Positions 11,263-20,192 of a stretch of DNA of 64,000 nt are shown piece after piece. Location: contig NZ_JARXRO010000014.1 in assembly GCF_029887935.1 (NCBI RefSeq), forward strand, positions 239,685 through 303,684, given 5' to 3'. The DNA is from Luteimonas kalidii. Its GTDB lineage: Bacteria; Pseudomonadota; Gammaproteobacteria; Xanthomonadales; Xanthomonadaceae. The notes below the pieces were generated by a model. It did not search any database. It was not told where the DNA came from and was given only the letters and a program-made list of their open reading frames with translations. Numbering within the stretch: position 1 is the first letter of the stretch; the number at the start of each line of letters is the position of its first letter. The position numbers and the translations under genes are program-made.

Positions 11263-13778
11263 TGCAGCACCGGGAACAGGTGCACGATCGCCCAGCCGAT
11301 GGCCGCCTGCACGATGGCATAGCGCAGGAAGGCCCCCGCGACGCGCCATTCCAGCTCGCGCCCCGCGCGCACATGGCCACGCACGACACGCGCCGCCGCG
11401 AACCCGCACAGCAGTGCCGCCACGACCAGGTGCAGTGCGCAGAACCCCGCCAGGGTCCACACCACGGCGGTGTAGGCGTGCGCCTGCGGAGCGCCGACCG
11501 AGGCGGATAGCGACAGCGGATGGGCCAGCGCGAAACCCGCGGCCGCAAGCGCCGCCAGCGCCATGGCCGCGCTCGCGGCGCGGCCCTGCCCCGCGCGCAG
11601 CGACACGCTGGCGCGCCAGCCGGCGATGCCCGCGCCGGCCAGCAGCACCAGGGGCCATGCATGCGACAGGCCTGGCGCCATGGGCGGTTGTCCGGCCGGC
11701 GGCCAGGCCTCCGCGCCCAGCCACAGATAGAAATAGGCGAACACCAGCGACGCGAACAGCGAGCCCACGATCAGCAGCGTCCCCACCACCGCCCACCAGC
11801 CCGGTGCATTGCGCGCGGCATATTGCGGCGGCAGGCGCGTGCCCTCCTCCGCCTGGATCGTGTCTGGCGCGCGGCGGTGCCCCGTCGTCCACGCCCAGGC
11901 GACGAACAGCGCCACCAGCGGCAGCAGGCAGGCGGCGGCCAGGGCGTAGAGGCCCGCGATGAAGCACGCCAGCAGCGCCGCGATCAACAGCGCGCAGGCC
12001 AGCGGCAGCCACGAGGAGCCCGACAGGAACACCACCTGCTCCGGCCGCGCCGACACCGGCCCGGTGCCCAGCAGTTCGCGTCGCCCGCTGGCCGGATCGC
12101 CGAGCAGGCCGTCGGTGCGCGCGCTGCGCGCGGCCAGGCCGCGGTCGTGCCACAGCGGATACAGGTCCGCCACCACCGGGATCGAGGCGAAGTTGTAGTT
12201 CGGGATCGGCGCGCGCAGCGCCCACTCCAGGGTGCCGGCGCGCCACGGGTTCGCGCGCGCGCGCCGGCCGTGCGCGAAGCACAGCCCGGCATCGACCAGG
12301 ATCGCGACGATCCCCACCGCCAGCACGAAGCCCGCCGCGGTCGAGAGCAGGTTCAGCCATTCCACGCCCAGTTGCGGAGAGTAGGTGTACACCCGCCGCG
12401 GCATGCCCAGCAGGCCGGTCAGGTGCATCGGCAGGAAGGTCAGGTTGAAGCCGACGAACACCAGCCAGAACGCCGTCCGGCTGATGCTCTCGGACGGCAT
12501 GCGGCCGGTGGCCAGCGGCAGCCAGTAGTACAGGCCCGCGAACAGCGGGAACATCATCCCCCCGATCAGCACGTAGTGCAGGTGCGCGACCACGAAGTGG
12601 GTGTCGTGCGCCTGCCAGTCGAATGGCACGAAGGCCAGCATCACCCCGGTCAGCCCGCCGAGCACGAACACGAAGAAGAAGCCGAAGATGTGCAGCATCG
12701 GCAGCCGCATCCACGGCCGTCCCGACCACAGCGTCGCGATCCAGGCGAACACCTGGATCGAGGTCGGGATCGCCACCGCCATGCTCGCCGCGCTGAAGAA
12801 CGCCAGCGCCAGCAGCGGAATGCCGATCGCGAACATGTGGTGCACCCACAGCCCGAAGCTCAGGAAGCCGGTCGCCACCAGCGCCAGCACGATCCAGCTG
12901 TAACCCACCACCGGGCGCCGGGCGAAGGTGGGGACCACCATCGACACCACGCCTGCCGCCGGCAGGAAGATGATGTAGACCTCCGGGTGGCCGAACAGCC
13001 AGAACAGGTGCTGCCACAGCAGCGGATCGCCGCCGAGTGCGGGATCGAAGAACACGAAGCCGAACGCGCGCTGCAGTTCGAGCAGGATGCTGGCCAGGAT
13101 CAGCGGCGGGAAACCCAGCGCGATCATGAAGGCCATCACCAGGATCGCCCAGGCGAACAGCGGCATCCGGCGGATATCCATGCCCGGTGCGCGGGTGACC
13201 AGGATCGCCACGATCAGCTCCACCGCCGCGGTCACCGCCGCGATCTCGGCGAAGGTCACGCCGATCAGCCAGAAATCCGCGCCCTTGCCGGGCGAATAGG
13301 TCGCATCGGTCAGCGGCACGTACATGAACCAGCCGCCGTCGGGCGCGGCGTCGAACAGCAGGCTCGAGTACAGGAACAGGCCGCCGAACAGGTAGCACCA
13401 CCAGCCGAACGCGCTCAGCCGCGGGAACGGCAGGTCGCGTGCGCCGATCATCTTCGGCAGCAGGTACATCGCGAAGCCTTCCATGATCGGCACCGCGAAC
13501 AGGAACATCATCGTGGTCCCGTGCAGGGTCACGAACTGGTTGTAGCGGCGCGGATCCAGCACCTCGGCGTCGAACCAGGCCAGCTGCAGCCGGATGAACA
13601 TCGACAGCAGTCCGCCCACCAGCAGGAAGCCGAAGCCGGCGACGATGAAGCGCAGCGCGATGGTGCCGTGGTTGACCGCGGTCAGTTGCCCGGCCAGGCC
13701 CGGACCGTTGGCCCAGATGCGGTCGAGCGCGGCCAGGCGCCGGCCGTGGGCACTGTCGCCGGAATGCGTCGCAGTCAA
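11259..13778 (-). CDS. ctaD: Cytochrome c oxidase subunit I fused to subunit III
   Basis: An 839-residue fused heme-copper oxidase core. The subunit I part has all metal ligands: the heme a His in LHGTTMMF (about residue 86), the CuB His and cross-linked Tyr in GHPEVYIIF, the CuB pair in WVHHMFAIG, and the heme a3/heme a histidines in HFVVAHLHYVL. From about residue 640 a subunit III-like region begins (APGWWAVVGTLLIVGSLF) and ends in a membrane helix with HLFPVLQ. The start is TTG 13778: AAGGAG lies 7 bases upstream and the TTG overlaps the ctaC stop (TTGA). No ATG or GTG fits. Its function is reduction of O2 with proton pumping in the inner membrane. Confidence 0.92.
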   Translation of the reverse strand: MTATHSGDSAHGRRLAALDRIWANGPGLAGQLTAVNHGTIALRFIVAGFGFLLVGGLLSMFIRLQLAWFDAEVLDPRRYNQFVTLHGTTMMFLFAVPIMEGFAMYLLPKMIGARDLPFPRLSAFGWWCYLFGGLFLYSSLLFDAAPDGGWFMYVPLTDATYSPGKGADFWLIGVTFAEIAAVTAAVELIVAILVTRAPGMDIRRMPLFAWAILVMAFMIALGFPPLILASILLELQRAFGFVFFDPALGGDPLLWQHLFWLFGHPEVYIIFLPAAGVVSMVVPTFARRPVVGYSWIVLALVATGFLSFGLWVHHMFAIGIPLLALAFFSAASMAVAIPTSIQVFAWIATLWSGRPWMRLPMLHIFGFFFVFVLGGLTGVMLAFVPFDWQAHDTHFVVAHLHYVLIGGMMFPLFAGLYYWLPLATGRMPSESISRTAFWLVFVGFNLTFLPMHLTGLLGMPRRVYTYSPQLGVEWLNLLSTAAGFVLAVGIVAILVDAGLCFAHGRRARANPWRAGTLEWALRAPIPNYNFASIPVVADLYPLWHDRGLAARSARTDGLLGDPASGRRELLGTGPVSARPEQVVFLSGSSWLPLACALLIAALLACFIAGLYALAAACLLPLVALFVAWAWTTGHRRAPDTIQAEEGTRLPPQYAARNAPGWWAVVGTLLIVGSLFASLVFAYFYLWLGAEAWPPAGQPPMAPGLSHAWPLVLLAGAGIAGWRASVSLRAGQGRAASAAMALAALAAAGFALAHPLSLSASVGAPQAHAYTAVVWTLAGFCALHLVVAALLCGFAAARVVRGHVRAGRELEWRVAGAFLRYAIVQAAIGWAIVHLFPVLQ

Positions 13779-14575
13779 CGCGCGTCTCCTTCGCCTTCCA
13801 CCGCCTGCGCGGCCAGCCAGGCGCGGTAGCCGCGCGCATCGCGCACCTCGACCGCGAACGCCATGCGCGCATGCTCGAGCCCGCAGAACTCCGCGCACTG
13901 CCCCCGCATCGGCACCCGACGGTCGGCGCGCAGGCGCAGCACGTTGGTGCGCCCCGGGATCGCGTCGACCTTCCCGCCCAGTCGCGGGATCCAGAAGCTG
14001 TGGATCACGTCCTCGCTGCCGACCTCGAATTCCACCATCTCGCCCAGCGGCAGCACGAGCCGGTCGATCGAAGTCGCCCCCACCGCACCGTCGGGGCCGA
14101 GGTAGTCGAACTGCCACTGCCACTGGCGCGCGGTGACCCGCACCACGTGCGCGGCATCATCGCCGCGCCCGGTCACGCGATCGCTCGCGAGCGTGCCGTA
14201 GGTGAGCAGCGCCGCCAGCAGAACGGTGGGCAACGCGACGCCGCCCACCAGGATCAGGCGCTGCCCCGCGGCCGGCCCCAGCGAACGCCCACGGCGCATC
14301 GCCAGCAGCGCGAGCACGATCACGAGCGTCCACGCCACGCCTGCACCGGCCAACATCAGCCACCAGCCGGTGGCGATCTCGCGTGCGGCCGGGCCTGCGG
14401 GGTCCAGCGCGGACTGCGGCCCCCGGCAGGCGGCCAGCGCCAGCGCTGCGAGCGCGGCGATGGCTGGCCAGCGGTGTGCGCACCCGTGCCTGAAGATGGT
14501 GTGGTTCCTCCGCGCGTCCCCGCCCGCGCCGCGGGCATACAGGACGCGAGTGTGGCTAGGCAGCCGTGAAGCCAC
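13775..14575 (-). CDS. ctaC: Cytochrome c oxidase subunit II (CuA, lipoprotein)
   Basis: The electron-entry subunit with a periplasmic cupredoxin domain. The CuA ligands are intact: His in DVIHSFWIPRLGGK and CAEFC...H...M in GQCAEFCGLEHARM. The aromatic ramp is RQWQWQFDYLG. Two membrane helices precede the domain (about residues 68-88 and 103-123). A lipobox LALAAC suggests an N-terminal lipid anchor. There is no C-terminal cytochrome c domain, so this is an aa3-like rather than a caa3-type subunit. The start is uncertain: GTG 14575 is the only normal start codon before the lipobox, yet an attractive GGAGG sits near an in-frame ATC at about 14490. Confidence 0.9.
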   Translation of the reverse strand: MASRLPSHTRVLYARGAGGDARRNHTIFRHGCAHRWPAIAALAALALAACRGPQSALDPAGPAAREIATGWWLMLAGAGVAWTLVIVLALLAMRRGRSLGPAAGQRLILVGGVALPTVLLAALLTYGTLASDRVTGRGDDAAHVVRVTARQWQWQFDYLGPDGAVGATSIDRLVLPLGEMVEFEVGSEDVIHSFWIPRLGGKVDAIPGRTNVLRLRADRRVPMRGQCAEFCGLEHARMAFAVEVRDARGYRAWLAAQAVEGEGDAR

Positions 14576-14600
14576 CGCGAGTCCGGCGATGCCGCGCGCC

Positions 14601-15458
14601 CTAGCCCGCCGCGTCGGCCGCTTCCAGCGTGTTCTGCATCAGCGTGGCCACGGTCATCGGACCGACCCCGCCCGGCACCGGGGTGATCCAGCTGGCGCGC
14701 GCGGCCGCCGGTGCGAACCCGACGTCGCCGGTCAGCCGGCCGTCGTCGAGCCGGTTGATGCCCACGTCGATCACCACCGCGCCCGGCTTCACCCATTCGC
14801 CGGGAATCAGGCCCGGACGACCGACTGCCACCACCAGGATGTCTGCCTCGCCCACGTGCCGGCGCAGCTCGTCGATCGGGGTGAACTTGTGGCAGCTGGT
14901 CACGGTGCAGCCTGCGATCAGCAGCTCCAGCGCCATCGGACGACCGACGTGGTTGCTCACGCCGACGATGGTCGCGCTGCGACCGCGCACCGGCCGGTCG
15001 GTATACGCCAGCAGCGTGGTGATGCCGCGCGGCGTGCACGGCCGCAGGCCGAACTGGCGCAGTGCCAGGTGGCCCACGTTCTCGGGATGGAAGCCGTCGA
15101 CGTCCTTGCGCGGATCGATCCGGTGGATCAGGCGGGTGGCGTCGGCGATCCCCGGCAGCGGCAGCTGCACCAGGATGCCGTGCACGGCCGGGTCGGCGTT
15201 GAGCCGGTCGACCAGCGCCAGCAGCTCCGTCTCTGACGTCCCCGCCGGCAGGTCGAAATCGAAGGCCTGGATGCCGACCTTTTCCGCGGCGCGGCGCTTG
15301 TTGCGCACGTAGGACTGCGACGCCGGGTCGCTGCCCACCAGTACCACCGCCAAGCCGGGCCGTGGCAGCCCCGCCGCGATCCGTGCATCGACCCGCAGGC
15401 GCAGTTCGTCGAGCAGGGAATCGGCGATGCGCTTGCCGTCGAGGATGCGTGCGGTCAT
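14601..15458 (-). CDS. folD: Bifunctional methylenetetrahydrofolate dehydrogenase/cyclohydrolase
   Basis: A 285-residue enzyme of one-carbon metabolism that interconverts 5,10-methylene- and 10-formyl-THF using NADP. Family motifs are present: the catalytic Lys region [15 protein letters not shown], the [11 protein letters not shown] loop, the [12 protein letters not shown] segment, and the Rossmann part [16 protein letters not shown]. The C-terminal [20 protein letters not shown] is diagnostic. Start ATG 15458 gives standard length. It is divergent from the DUF1244 gene. The 72-base spacer holds a 7-bp inverted repeat (GGGAGCG at 15480, CGCTCCC at 15499) around a TATTGT. Confidence 0.97.
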   Translation of the reverse strand: MTARILDGKRIADSLLDELRLRVDARIAAGLPRPGLAVVLVGSDPASQSYVRNKRRAAEKVGIQAFDFDLPAGTSETELLALVDRLNADPAVHGILVQLPLPGIADATRLIHRIDPRKDVDGFHPENVGHLALRQFGLRPCTPRGITTLLAYTDRPVRGRSATIVGVSNHVGRPMALELLIAGCTVTSCHKFTPIDELRRHVGEADILVVAVGRPGLIPGEWVKPGAVVIDVGINRLDDGRLTGDVGFAPAAARASWITPVPGGVGPMTVATLMQNTLEAADAAG

Positions 15459-15530
15459 GCCGTCGTGGAGGCGTGGAACGGGAGCGCGTATTGTCTCACG
15501 CTCCCCCGACGCACCGCCAAGGAGCGAACC

Positions 15531-15845
15531 ATGACCGACGCCGACGCCGATGCGGACACCACGCACATCGAGGCCGCCGTGTTCCGCCGCCTGCGCGCGC
15601 ACCTGCTGCAACAGCGCCCGGACGTGCAGAACATCGACCTGATGATCCTCGCCGGCTTCTGCCGCAACTGTCTGGCCGACTGGTACCGCGAGGCCGCCGA
15701 GGAACGGGGCCTGGCGCTGACGCGCGAGCAGGCGCGCGAAACGGTGTACGGCGAACCGTTCGAGGCCTGGAAGGCGCGACACCAGCGCGAGGCGACGCCG
15801 GAACAGCTGGCCGCCTTCGATCAGGCGCGCCGCCGCCACGGCTGA
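15531..15845 (+). CDS. DUF1244 family protein
   Basis: A 104-residue soluble protein of unknown function. It is a typical DUF1244 member: [20 protein letters not shown] with the two conserved cysteines, followed by [21 protein letters not shown] lies 6-7 bases before ATG 15531, fixing the start. The first residues are Asp/Ala-rich. It is convergent with the DUF2272 gene, 40 bases away, with no clear terminator between them. Confidence 0.88.
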   Translation: MTDADADADTTHIEAAVFRRLRAHLLQQRPDVQNIDLMILAGFCRNCLADWYREAAEERGLALTREQARETVYGEPFEAWKARHQREATPEQLAAFDQARRRHG

Positions 15846-15885
15846 GCACTGCGCGGAGCGGGTTCCATCGCGACGCCCGGACGGG

Positions 15886-16968
15886 TCAGGGCGTCGCCGG
15901 CCTCGCCGGAGCGGCCGGACAGCGCGGCAGGCCCACCTCCGGATCGCAGTGGTTGCAGCAGCGCGGCGTGGCGGGTGCGTCCGTCGTCGGCAGACCTGCG
16001 GGACCGGTCGCCCCCGGCGCGATCGCAGGTGATCCGGGCACGCCCGACGCGTATGTTCCCGGCGCGACCGGCATCGTCGATGCCGGCGTCAACCCGGCGA
16101 GTTCCTCGCCTGGCCGCAGTTGCAGCAGGACCGACCAGTCCTGACGGTTGAGGTCGCATGCGTAGGGGCTTTCCGGGCTGCACTCCGGGTCGCTGGCCAG
16201 ACGCATGGGCAGGTCCGCGAAACGATCGCCCTGCGTGAGCCTGAGCCGGCGCATGGTCACGCTGTCGTACACGTTGCCGCCCACCAGGTGGGCGGTGCGC
16301 GCATGGTCGGGCGCGACCGTGATCCCGACCACCACGTCGCAGTGCATCGCCAGCCCCGGCTCGTTGCCGCTGAGCAGGGTGGCGAGCGCGCCGAAGCCAT
16401 AGGTACGGGCGGTGCCGCGCACGTAGCACAGCATGTCCCCGGTACGCACCTGCGCCGCCCGCGGATCGGCCACCCGATAAGGGCTCAGGAACGGCTCGCG
16501 ATAGGCGCGGCGGACGTAATGGAGATGGCTGGCCGAGCCGTCGAACCCCGGCAGCCGCGCCTTGCGCAGCACCCAGGACACGAAGGCGGCCGACCACGGC
16601 GTGTCGACCACGAACGCGCGGCACGAGGGACCCGGCACGTCGGTGTAGGCGCAATCCCCCGCCCCGGCCTGCCACAGCAGCCCGCTGCCGCGCCAGTACT
16701 CGACCACCCGCTGCCACGCCGGCTGTCCGTCGGCCAGGCGCGTGCGTTCGGCCTCTCGCACCTTCATCGCGCCGATCCGGCCGTCGACGTCGATGAGGGG
16801 CCGGAACCAGGCACGGTGCTCGGTGCAGGCCGCGGCGGCGATGCGCTGCGACGCGTCCTGGGACTGCGCGGCCTGCGCCGGCAGCGCCTGACAGGGGTCG
16901 GCGGCGGCCGCCGTCGATGCGAACAGCCACAGGCTGGCGAACACGAGAAGCACGAGACGCGGCGACAT
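15886..16968 (-). CDS. Secreted DUF2272 domain protein
   Basis: A 360-residue exported protein. The signal peptide is [20 protein letters not shown], cleaved after AAA at about residue 22. The DUF2272 core covers about residues 75-290: [20 protein letters not shown], then [14 protein letters not shown], then [10 protein letters not shown], then MHCDVVVG with a conserved His-Cys-Asp. The layout recalls NlpC/P60-like cysteine peptidase folds with a Ser in place of the usual Cys, which is inference. A Pro/Thr/Ala-rich tail ends in a cysteine cluster (RCCNHC). AAGGA upstream supports ATG 16968; another ATG lies at 17004. Confidence 0.82.
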   Translation of the reverse strand: MSPRLVLLVFASLWLFASTAAAADPCQALPAQAAQSQDASQRIAAAACTEHRAWFRPLIDVDGRIGAMKVREAERTRLADGQPAWQRVVEYWRGSGLLWQAGAGDCAYTDVPGPSCRAFVVDTPWSAAFVSWVLRKARLPGFDGSASHLHYVRRAYREPFLSPYRVADPRAAQVRTGDMLCYVRGTARTYGFGALATLLSGNEPGLAMHCDVVVGITVAPDHARTAHLVGGNVYDSVTMRRLRLTQGDRFADLPMRLASDPECSPESPYACDLNRQDWSVLLQLRPGEELAGLTPASTMPVAPGTYASGVPGSPAIAPGATGPAGLPTTDAPATPRCCNHCDPEVGLPRCPAAPARPATP

Positions 16969-17156
16969 GGCGTTCCTTGCGGCGGCGTGCGTGGCCGCGG
17001 CCATCCGGGCCTTCCCGCACCGGTCCCGCCGGACCAGCCCGAACGCTACCACAGCGCCAGCGCAGGGAATGCACGTGTTGGCGACGCCGCACTTCGCTCT
17101 CGCGCATCCGTCCGGGCGCCCGCCAGCACCAGACGGCGCATCCGGCCGTGTCGTGC

Positions 17157-18287
17157 CTACGTCCCGGCGCAGAACGCGGCGTAGTCGATGTAGCCGGGGA
17201 ACGGTGCGTCCGGCGCGCACAGCGGGCAGTCCGGGTCCGGCGCCAGCCGCGTCTCGCGGAAACGCATGCCCAGCGCGTCGAACTGCAGCAGGCGACCGGC
17301 GAGCGGTTCGCCGATGTGCAGCAGCAGCTTGAGCGCCTCGGTGGCCTGCAGCATGCCGATCACGCCCGGCAGCACACCCAGTACGCCGACCTCGCTGCAG
17401 TTGGGCGCGGCCTCCGGCGGCGGCGGTTCGGGAAACAGACAGCGGTAGCACGGTGCGCGCCCGCGCTGGCGGCCGGCATCGAACACGCTCACCTGCCCCT
17501 CGAACCGGTGCACGGCGCCGTACACCAGGGGCTTGCGCAGATGCACGCAGGCATCGTTGAGCAGGTAGCGAACGGGGAAGTTGTCGCCGCCGTCGATCAC
17601 GACATCCGCATCCATGATCAGCCGCTCGACGTTGGCCGAGGACAGGCGCTCGGGCACCGGGTCGATCGCGACCCGCGGATTGAGCGCCGACAGCCGGGTC
17701 TGCGCCGACTCCACCTTGGACACGCCGGTATCGGCGTCGACATGCAGGATCTGGCGCTGGAGGTTGCTGCGGTCGACGACGTCGTCGTCCACCAGCCGCA
17801 GGCTGCCGACGCCGGCCGCGGCCAGGTAGAAGGCGGCCGGCGAACCCAGCCCGCCCGCGCCGACCACCACCACGCTCGCCGCCTCCAGCCGCCGCTGGCC
17901 GCGCGCACCGATCTCCGGCAGGCGCAGGTGGCGCGAGTAGCGCTCGTGGAAGTCCTCGTCGACCCCGACCTCCGGTCGGGTCATCGGGAACCCCTCCGCC
18001 TGCCACATCAGGGTGCCGCCGCGCACCGAGGTCACGCGCGCGAAGCCGAGCCGCTGCAGCTGTTCGGCCGCCAGCATCGAGCGCCCGCCGCTCTGGCAGA
18101 TCAGCAGCGCCTCCGTGTCCGGCCCGGAGAGATAACGGTGCGGCGCGGCCTCGAGTTCGGCACGGGCGACGCCGATCGCGCCCTGGGCCATGCCCAGCTC
18201 GCGCTCGTGATCCTCGCGCACGTCCACCAGCAATGCGCCCTGGGCCAGACGGTAGCTGGCTTCGCGGGGAGTGATGTCCTTCGGCAT
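17157..18287 (-). CDS. moeB: Molybdopterin-synthase adenylyltransferase with N-terminal rhodanese domain
   Basis: A 376-residue ThiF/MoeB-type activating enzyme that adenylates the C terminus of a ubiquitin-like sulfur carrier. Residues about 1-105 form a rhodanese domain with active loop ICQSGGRS. The E1-like domain follows: VVVGAGGLGSPAAFYLAAAG nucleotide loop, DDDVVDRSNLQRQ, and DGGDNFPVRY. Zinc cysteines are in CYRC and CPLC. Eukaryotic MOCS3 carries the rhodanese part at the C terminus, so the order is reversed. It is downstream of moeA by 84 bases on the same strand, consistent with molybdenum cofactor synthesis. ThiS sulfur transfer cannot be excluded. Confidence 0.92.
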   Translation of the reverse strand: MPKDITPREASYRLAQGALLVDVREDHERELGMAQGAIGVARAELEAAPHRYLSGPDTEALLICQSGGRSMLAAEQLQRLGFARVTSVRGGTLMWQAEGFPMTRPEVGVDEDFHERYSRHLRLPEIGARGQRRLEAASVVVVGAGGLGSPAAFYLAAAGVGSLRLVDDDVVDRSNLQRQILHVDADTGVSKVESAQTRLSALNPRVAIDPVPERLSSANVERLIMDADVVIDGGDNFPVRYLLNDACVHLRKPLVYGAVHRFEGQVSVFDAGRQRGRAPCYRCLFPEPPPPEAAPNCSEVGVLGVLPGVIGMLQATEALKLLLHIGEPLAGRLLQFDALGMRFRETRLAPDPDCPLCAPDAPFPGYIDYAAFCAGT

Positions 18288-18371
18288 GCCGCGATTATCG
18301 CGCCGGCGGGGAGATGCGCGTGAACCGTGGCACGGTGGCAGCCCGGCGGTGGCAGCGGCGCGACGGGCGGC

Positions 18372-19598
18372 TCAGTACGGCAGCACCTCGACCGGACTGC
18401 CGGCCGGATAGTCGCGTTCGCCTTCGCCCAGCACGATCAGCGCGTCGGCGCCGGCTGCCGCGCGCATGCGGTGCGAGCCGTCCGCCGGATCGGGTTCGAC
18501 CCACAGCACGCCGTCCCCGTCGCTGGCAAGGCGCCCGCGCAGGAATTCGAGCCGTTCGTGGGTCTTGCGCCACGGCGAGCTGAGCCGCGCGCGCCACGGT
18601 CGCCGCGGCGCGCGGCCCTGCAGACCGTCGAGCAGCGGCCGCGCCAGCGCCAGGGTCGTGGCCAGCACCGACACCGGATTGCCCGGCAGGCACAGGAACA
18701 GCGCGGGCCCGAGACTGCCGCCGTCCGCGAGCAATGCGGGCATGCCCGGGCGCATCGCCACCTTCCAGAAATGAACCCTGCCCCGTCGCTGCAGCAGGGC
18801 CGGCAGGTGGTCCTTCTCGCCGGCCGAGACCCCGCCGCAGGTCAGCACGAGGTCGAAGGCTTCGCCGGCGTGGCGCAGGGCCGACTCGATCGCCGCCGGG
18901 TCGTCCGGCAACGTGGGCCATGCGACCGGCTCCAGCCCCTCTTCACGCAGCAGCCCCAGCAGCAGGTCGCGATTGGAGTTGTAGATCTGGCCCGGCGCGA
19001 GCGCCATTCCGGGCTCGACCAGTTCGTCGCCGGTGCAGAACAGTGCCACCGTGGGCCGGCGTGCGGTCTCGACGCGTTCGATCCCCTGTGCGGCCAGCAG
19101 CGCGACGCGCGCCGGCGTCAGCACCTCGCCGGCCACGGCCAGCGACATCCCCGCCTGCACGTCCTCGCCGCGGCGGCGCACATGCCGGCCCGCTTCGGGC
19201 ACCTGCAGCACGTGCACCGTCCGGCCCTCGACCAGGGCGTGCTCGCGGATCAGCACCGTGTCCGCGCCGGCCGGCAGCGGCGCGCCGGTGGTGATGCGCA
19301 CGCATTCACCCGCTCCGATCGCCGGGGCCGCCGGGCCGCCGGCGAACTGTTCCCCGGCCAGCGCCAGCACCGGCCCGGTGCCGGCGAGGTCGGCATGGCG
19401 CAACGCGAAGCCATCCATCGCCGAGTTGTCGAAGCCCGGTACGTCGATGCGGGCGGCCACGTCGGCCGCCAGCACCCGGCCCTGGGCGCGGGACAGCGCC
19501 AGGGCTTCGGCCGGCATCCGGCGCGCATGCGCGACCCGCGCCAGGATCGCGCGGGCTTCGGCATACCGGATGCGGGTCGGAAACGGGGGTCGGGTCAT
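18372..19598 (-). CDS. moeA: Molybdopterin molybdenumtransferase
   Basis: A 408-residue enzyme that inserts molybdate into adenylated molybdopterin. Domain landmarks are DNSAMDGFALRHADL near residue 57, RITTGAPLPAGADTV, TGDELVEPG, the MPT-binding loop TCGGVSAGEKDHL, and LPGNPVSVL. The C-terminal domain IV (WRARLSSPW to PVEVLPY) is complete. ATG 19598 overlaps the mobA stop by 4 bases (ATGA). An in-frame ATG at 19610 is an alternative. Length is normal. Confidence 0.97.
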   Translation of the reverse strand: MTRPPFPTRIRYAEARAILARVAHARRMPAEALALSRAQGRVLAADVAARIDVPGFDNSAMDGFALRHADLAGTGPVLALAGEQFAGGPAAPAIGAGECVRITTGAPLPAGADTVLIREHALVEGRTVHVLQVPEAGRHVRRRGEDVQAGMSLAVAGEVLTPARVALLAAQGIERVETARRPTVALFCTGDELVEPGMALAPGQIYNSNRDLLLGLLREEGLEPVAWPTLPDDPAAIESALRHAGEAFDLVLTCGGVSAGEKDHLPALLQRRGRVHFWKVAMRPGMPALLADGGSLGPALFLCLPGNPVSVLATTLALARPLLDGLQGRAPRRPWRARLSSPWRKTHERLEFLRGRLASDGDGVLWVEPDPADGSHRMRAAAGADALIVLGEGERDYPAGSPVEVLPY

Positions 19599-20185
19599 GG
19601 ATCGGCCCATGCGATCCCGGCCGAACGCAGGTCGGCGGGCGTGTTGAGGTTGCCGAAGCGCACCCCTTCGAATGCGACCTCGGCCAGCGAAAGCCGCGCC
19701 TGCAGCGCCTGCACCGCGAGCGCGCCCGCCGCCAGCGCATCCGCGACGGCCGTCCGCTGGGCCGCGACCCGCCACAGTGCGACCAGCGGCTGCGGGCCGT
19801 CGTCGTCGCGGGCGCGGGCGCCGTCGCTCGCCCGAGCCGCCAGCAGCATGCGCAGCACGCCATCGTCGACGTCCACCAGGTCGACCGGCAGGGTGAACAG
19901 CCAAGGCGTCGGACAGGCCGCCGCCAGGGCCTCGAGCGCCCCGATCGGCCCGGCATCCGCGACCCGGTCGGGAACCGGCTCAAGGCCGGCGGCCGCCAGG
20001 CGCTCCGGCTCGCGGTTCGCACTGACCAGCACCTGCGCCACCTGCCCGCCGAAGCACGTCGCCAGCCGCAGCACCTGCGGCACGCCGCCGCGCACCAGCC
20101 AGGCTTTGTCGAGCCCGCCCAGCCGGCGCGCGCGGCCGCCGGCCAGCAGGCCGAGGCTGATCTGGTCGCGGGCGATCGGATCCAC
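19595..20185 (-). CDS. mobA: Molybdenum cofactor guanylyltransferase
   Basis: A 196-residue nucleotidyltransferase that links GMP to molybdopterin to form the bis-MGD precursor. The signature loop LLAGGRARRLGGLDKAWL binds GTP, and PVDLVDV marks the metal-binding Asp. The C-terminal FGNLNTPADL is typical of MobA. It starts 7 bases after der and overlaps moeA, so it sits in a der-mobA-moeA transcription unit. Its presence means that bis-MGD enzymes such as DMSO-reductase-family proteins probably exist in this organism (inference). Confidence 0.93.
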   Translation of the reverse strand: MDPIARDQISLGLLAGGRARRLGGLDKAWLVRGGVPQVLRLATCFGGQVAQVLVSANREPERLAAAGLEPVPDRVADAGPIGALEALAAACPTPWLFTLPVDLVDVDDGVLRMLLAARASDGARARDDDGPQPLVALWRVAAQRTAVADALAAGALAVQALQARLSLAEVAFEGVRFGNLNTPADLRSAGIAWADP

Positions 20186-20192
20186 GCCGCCG

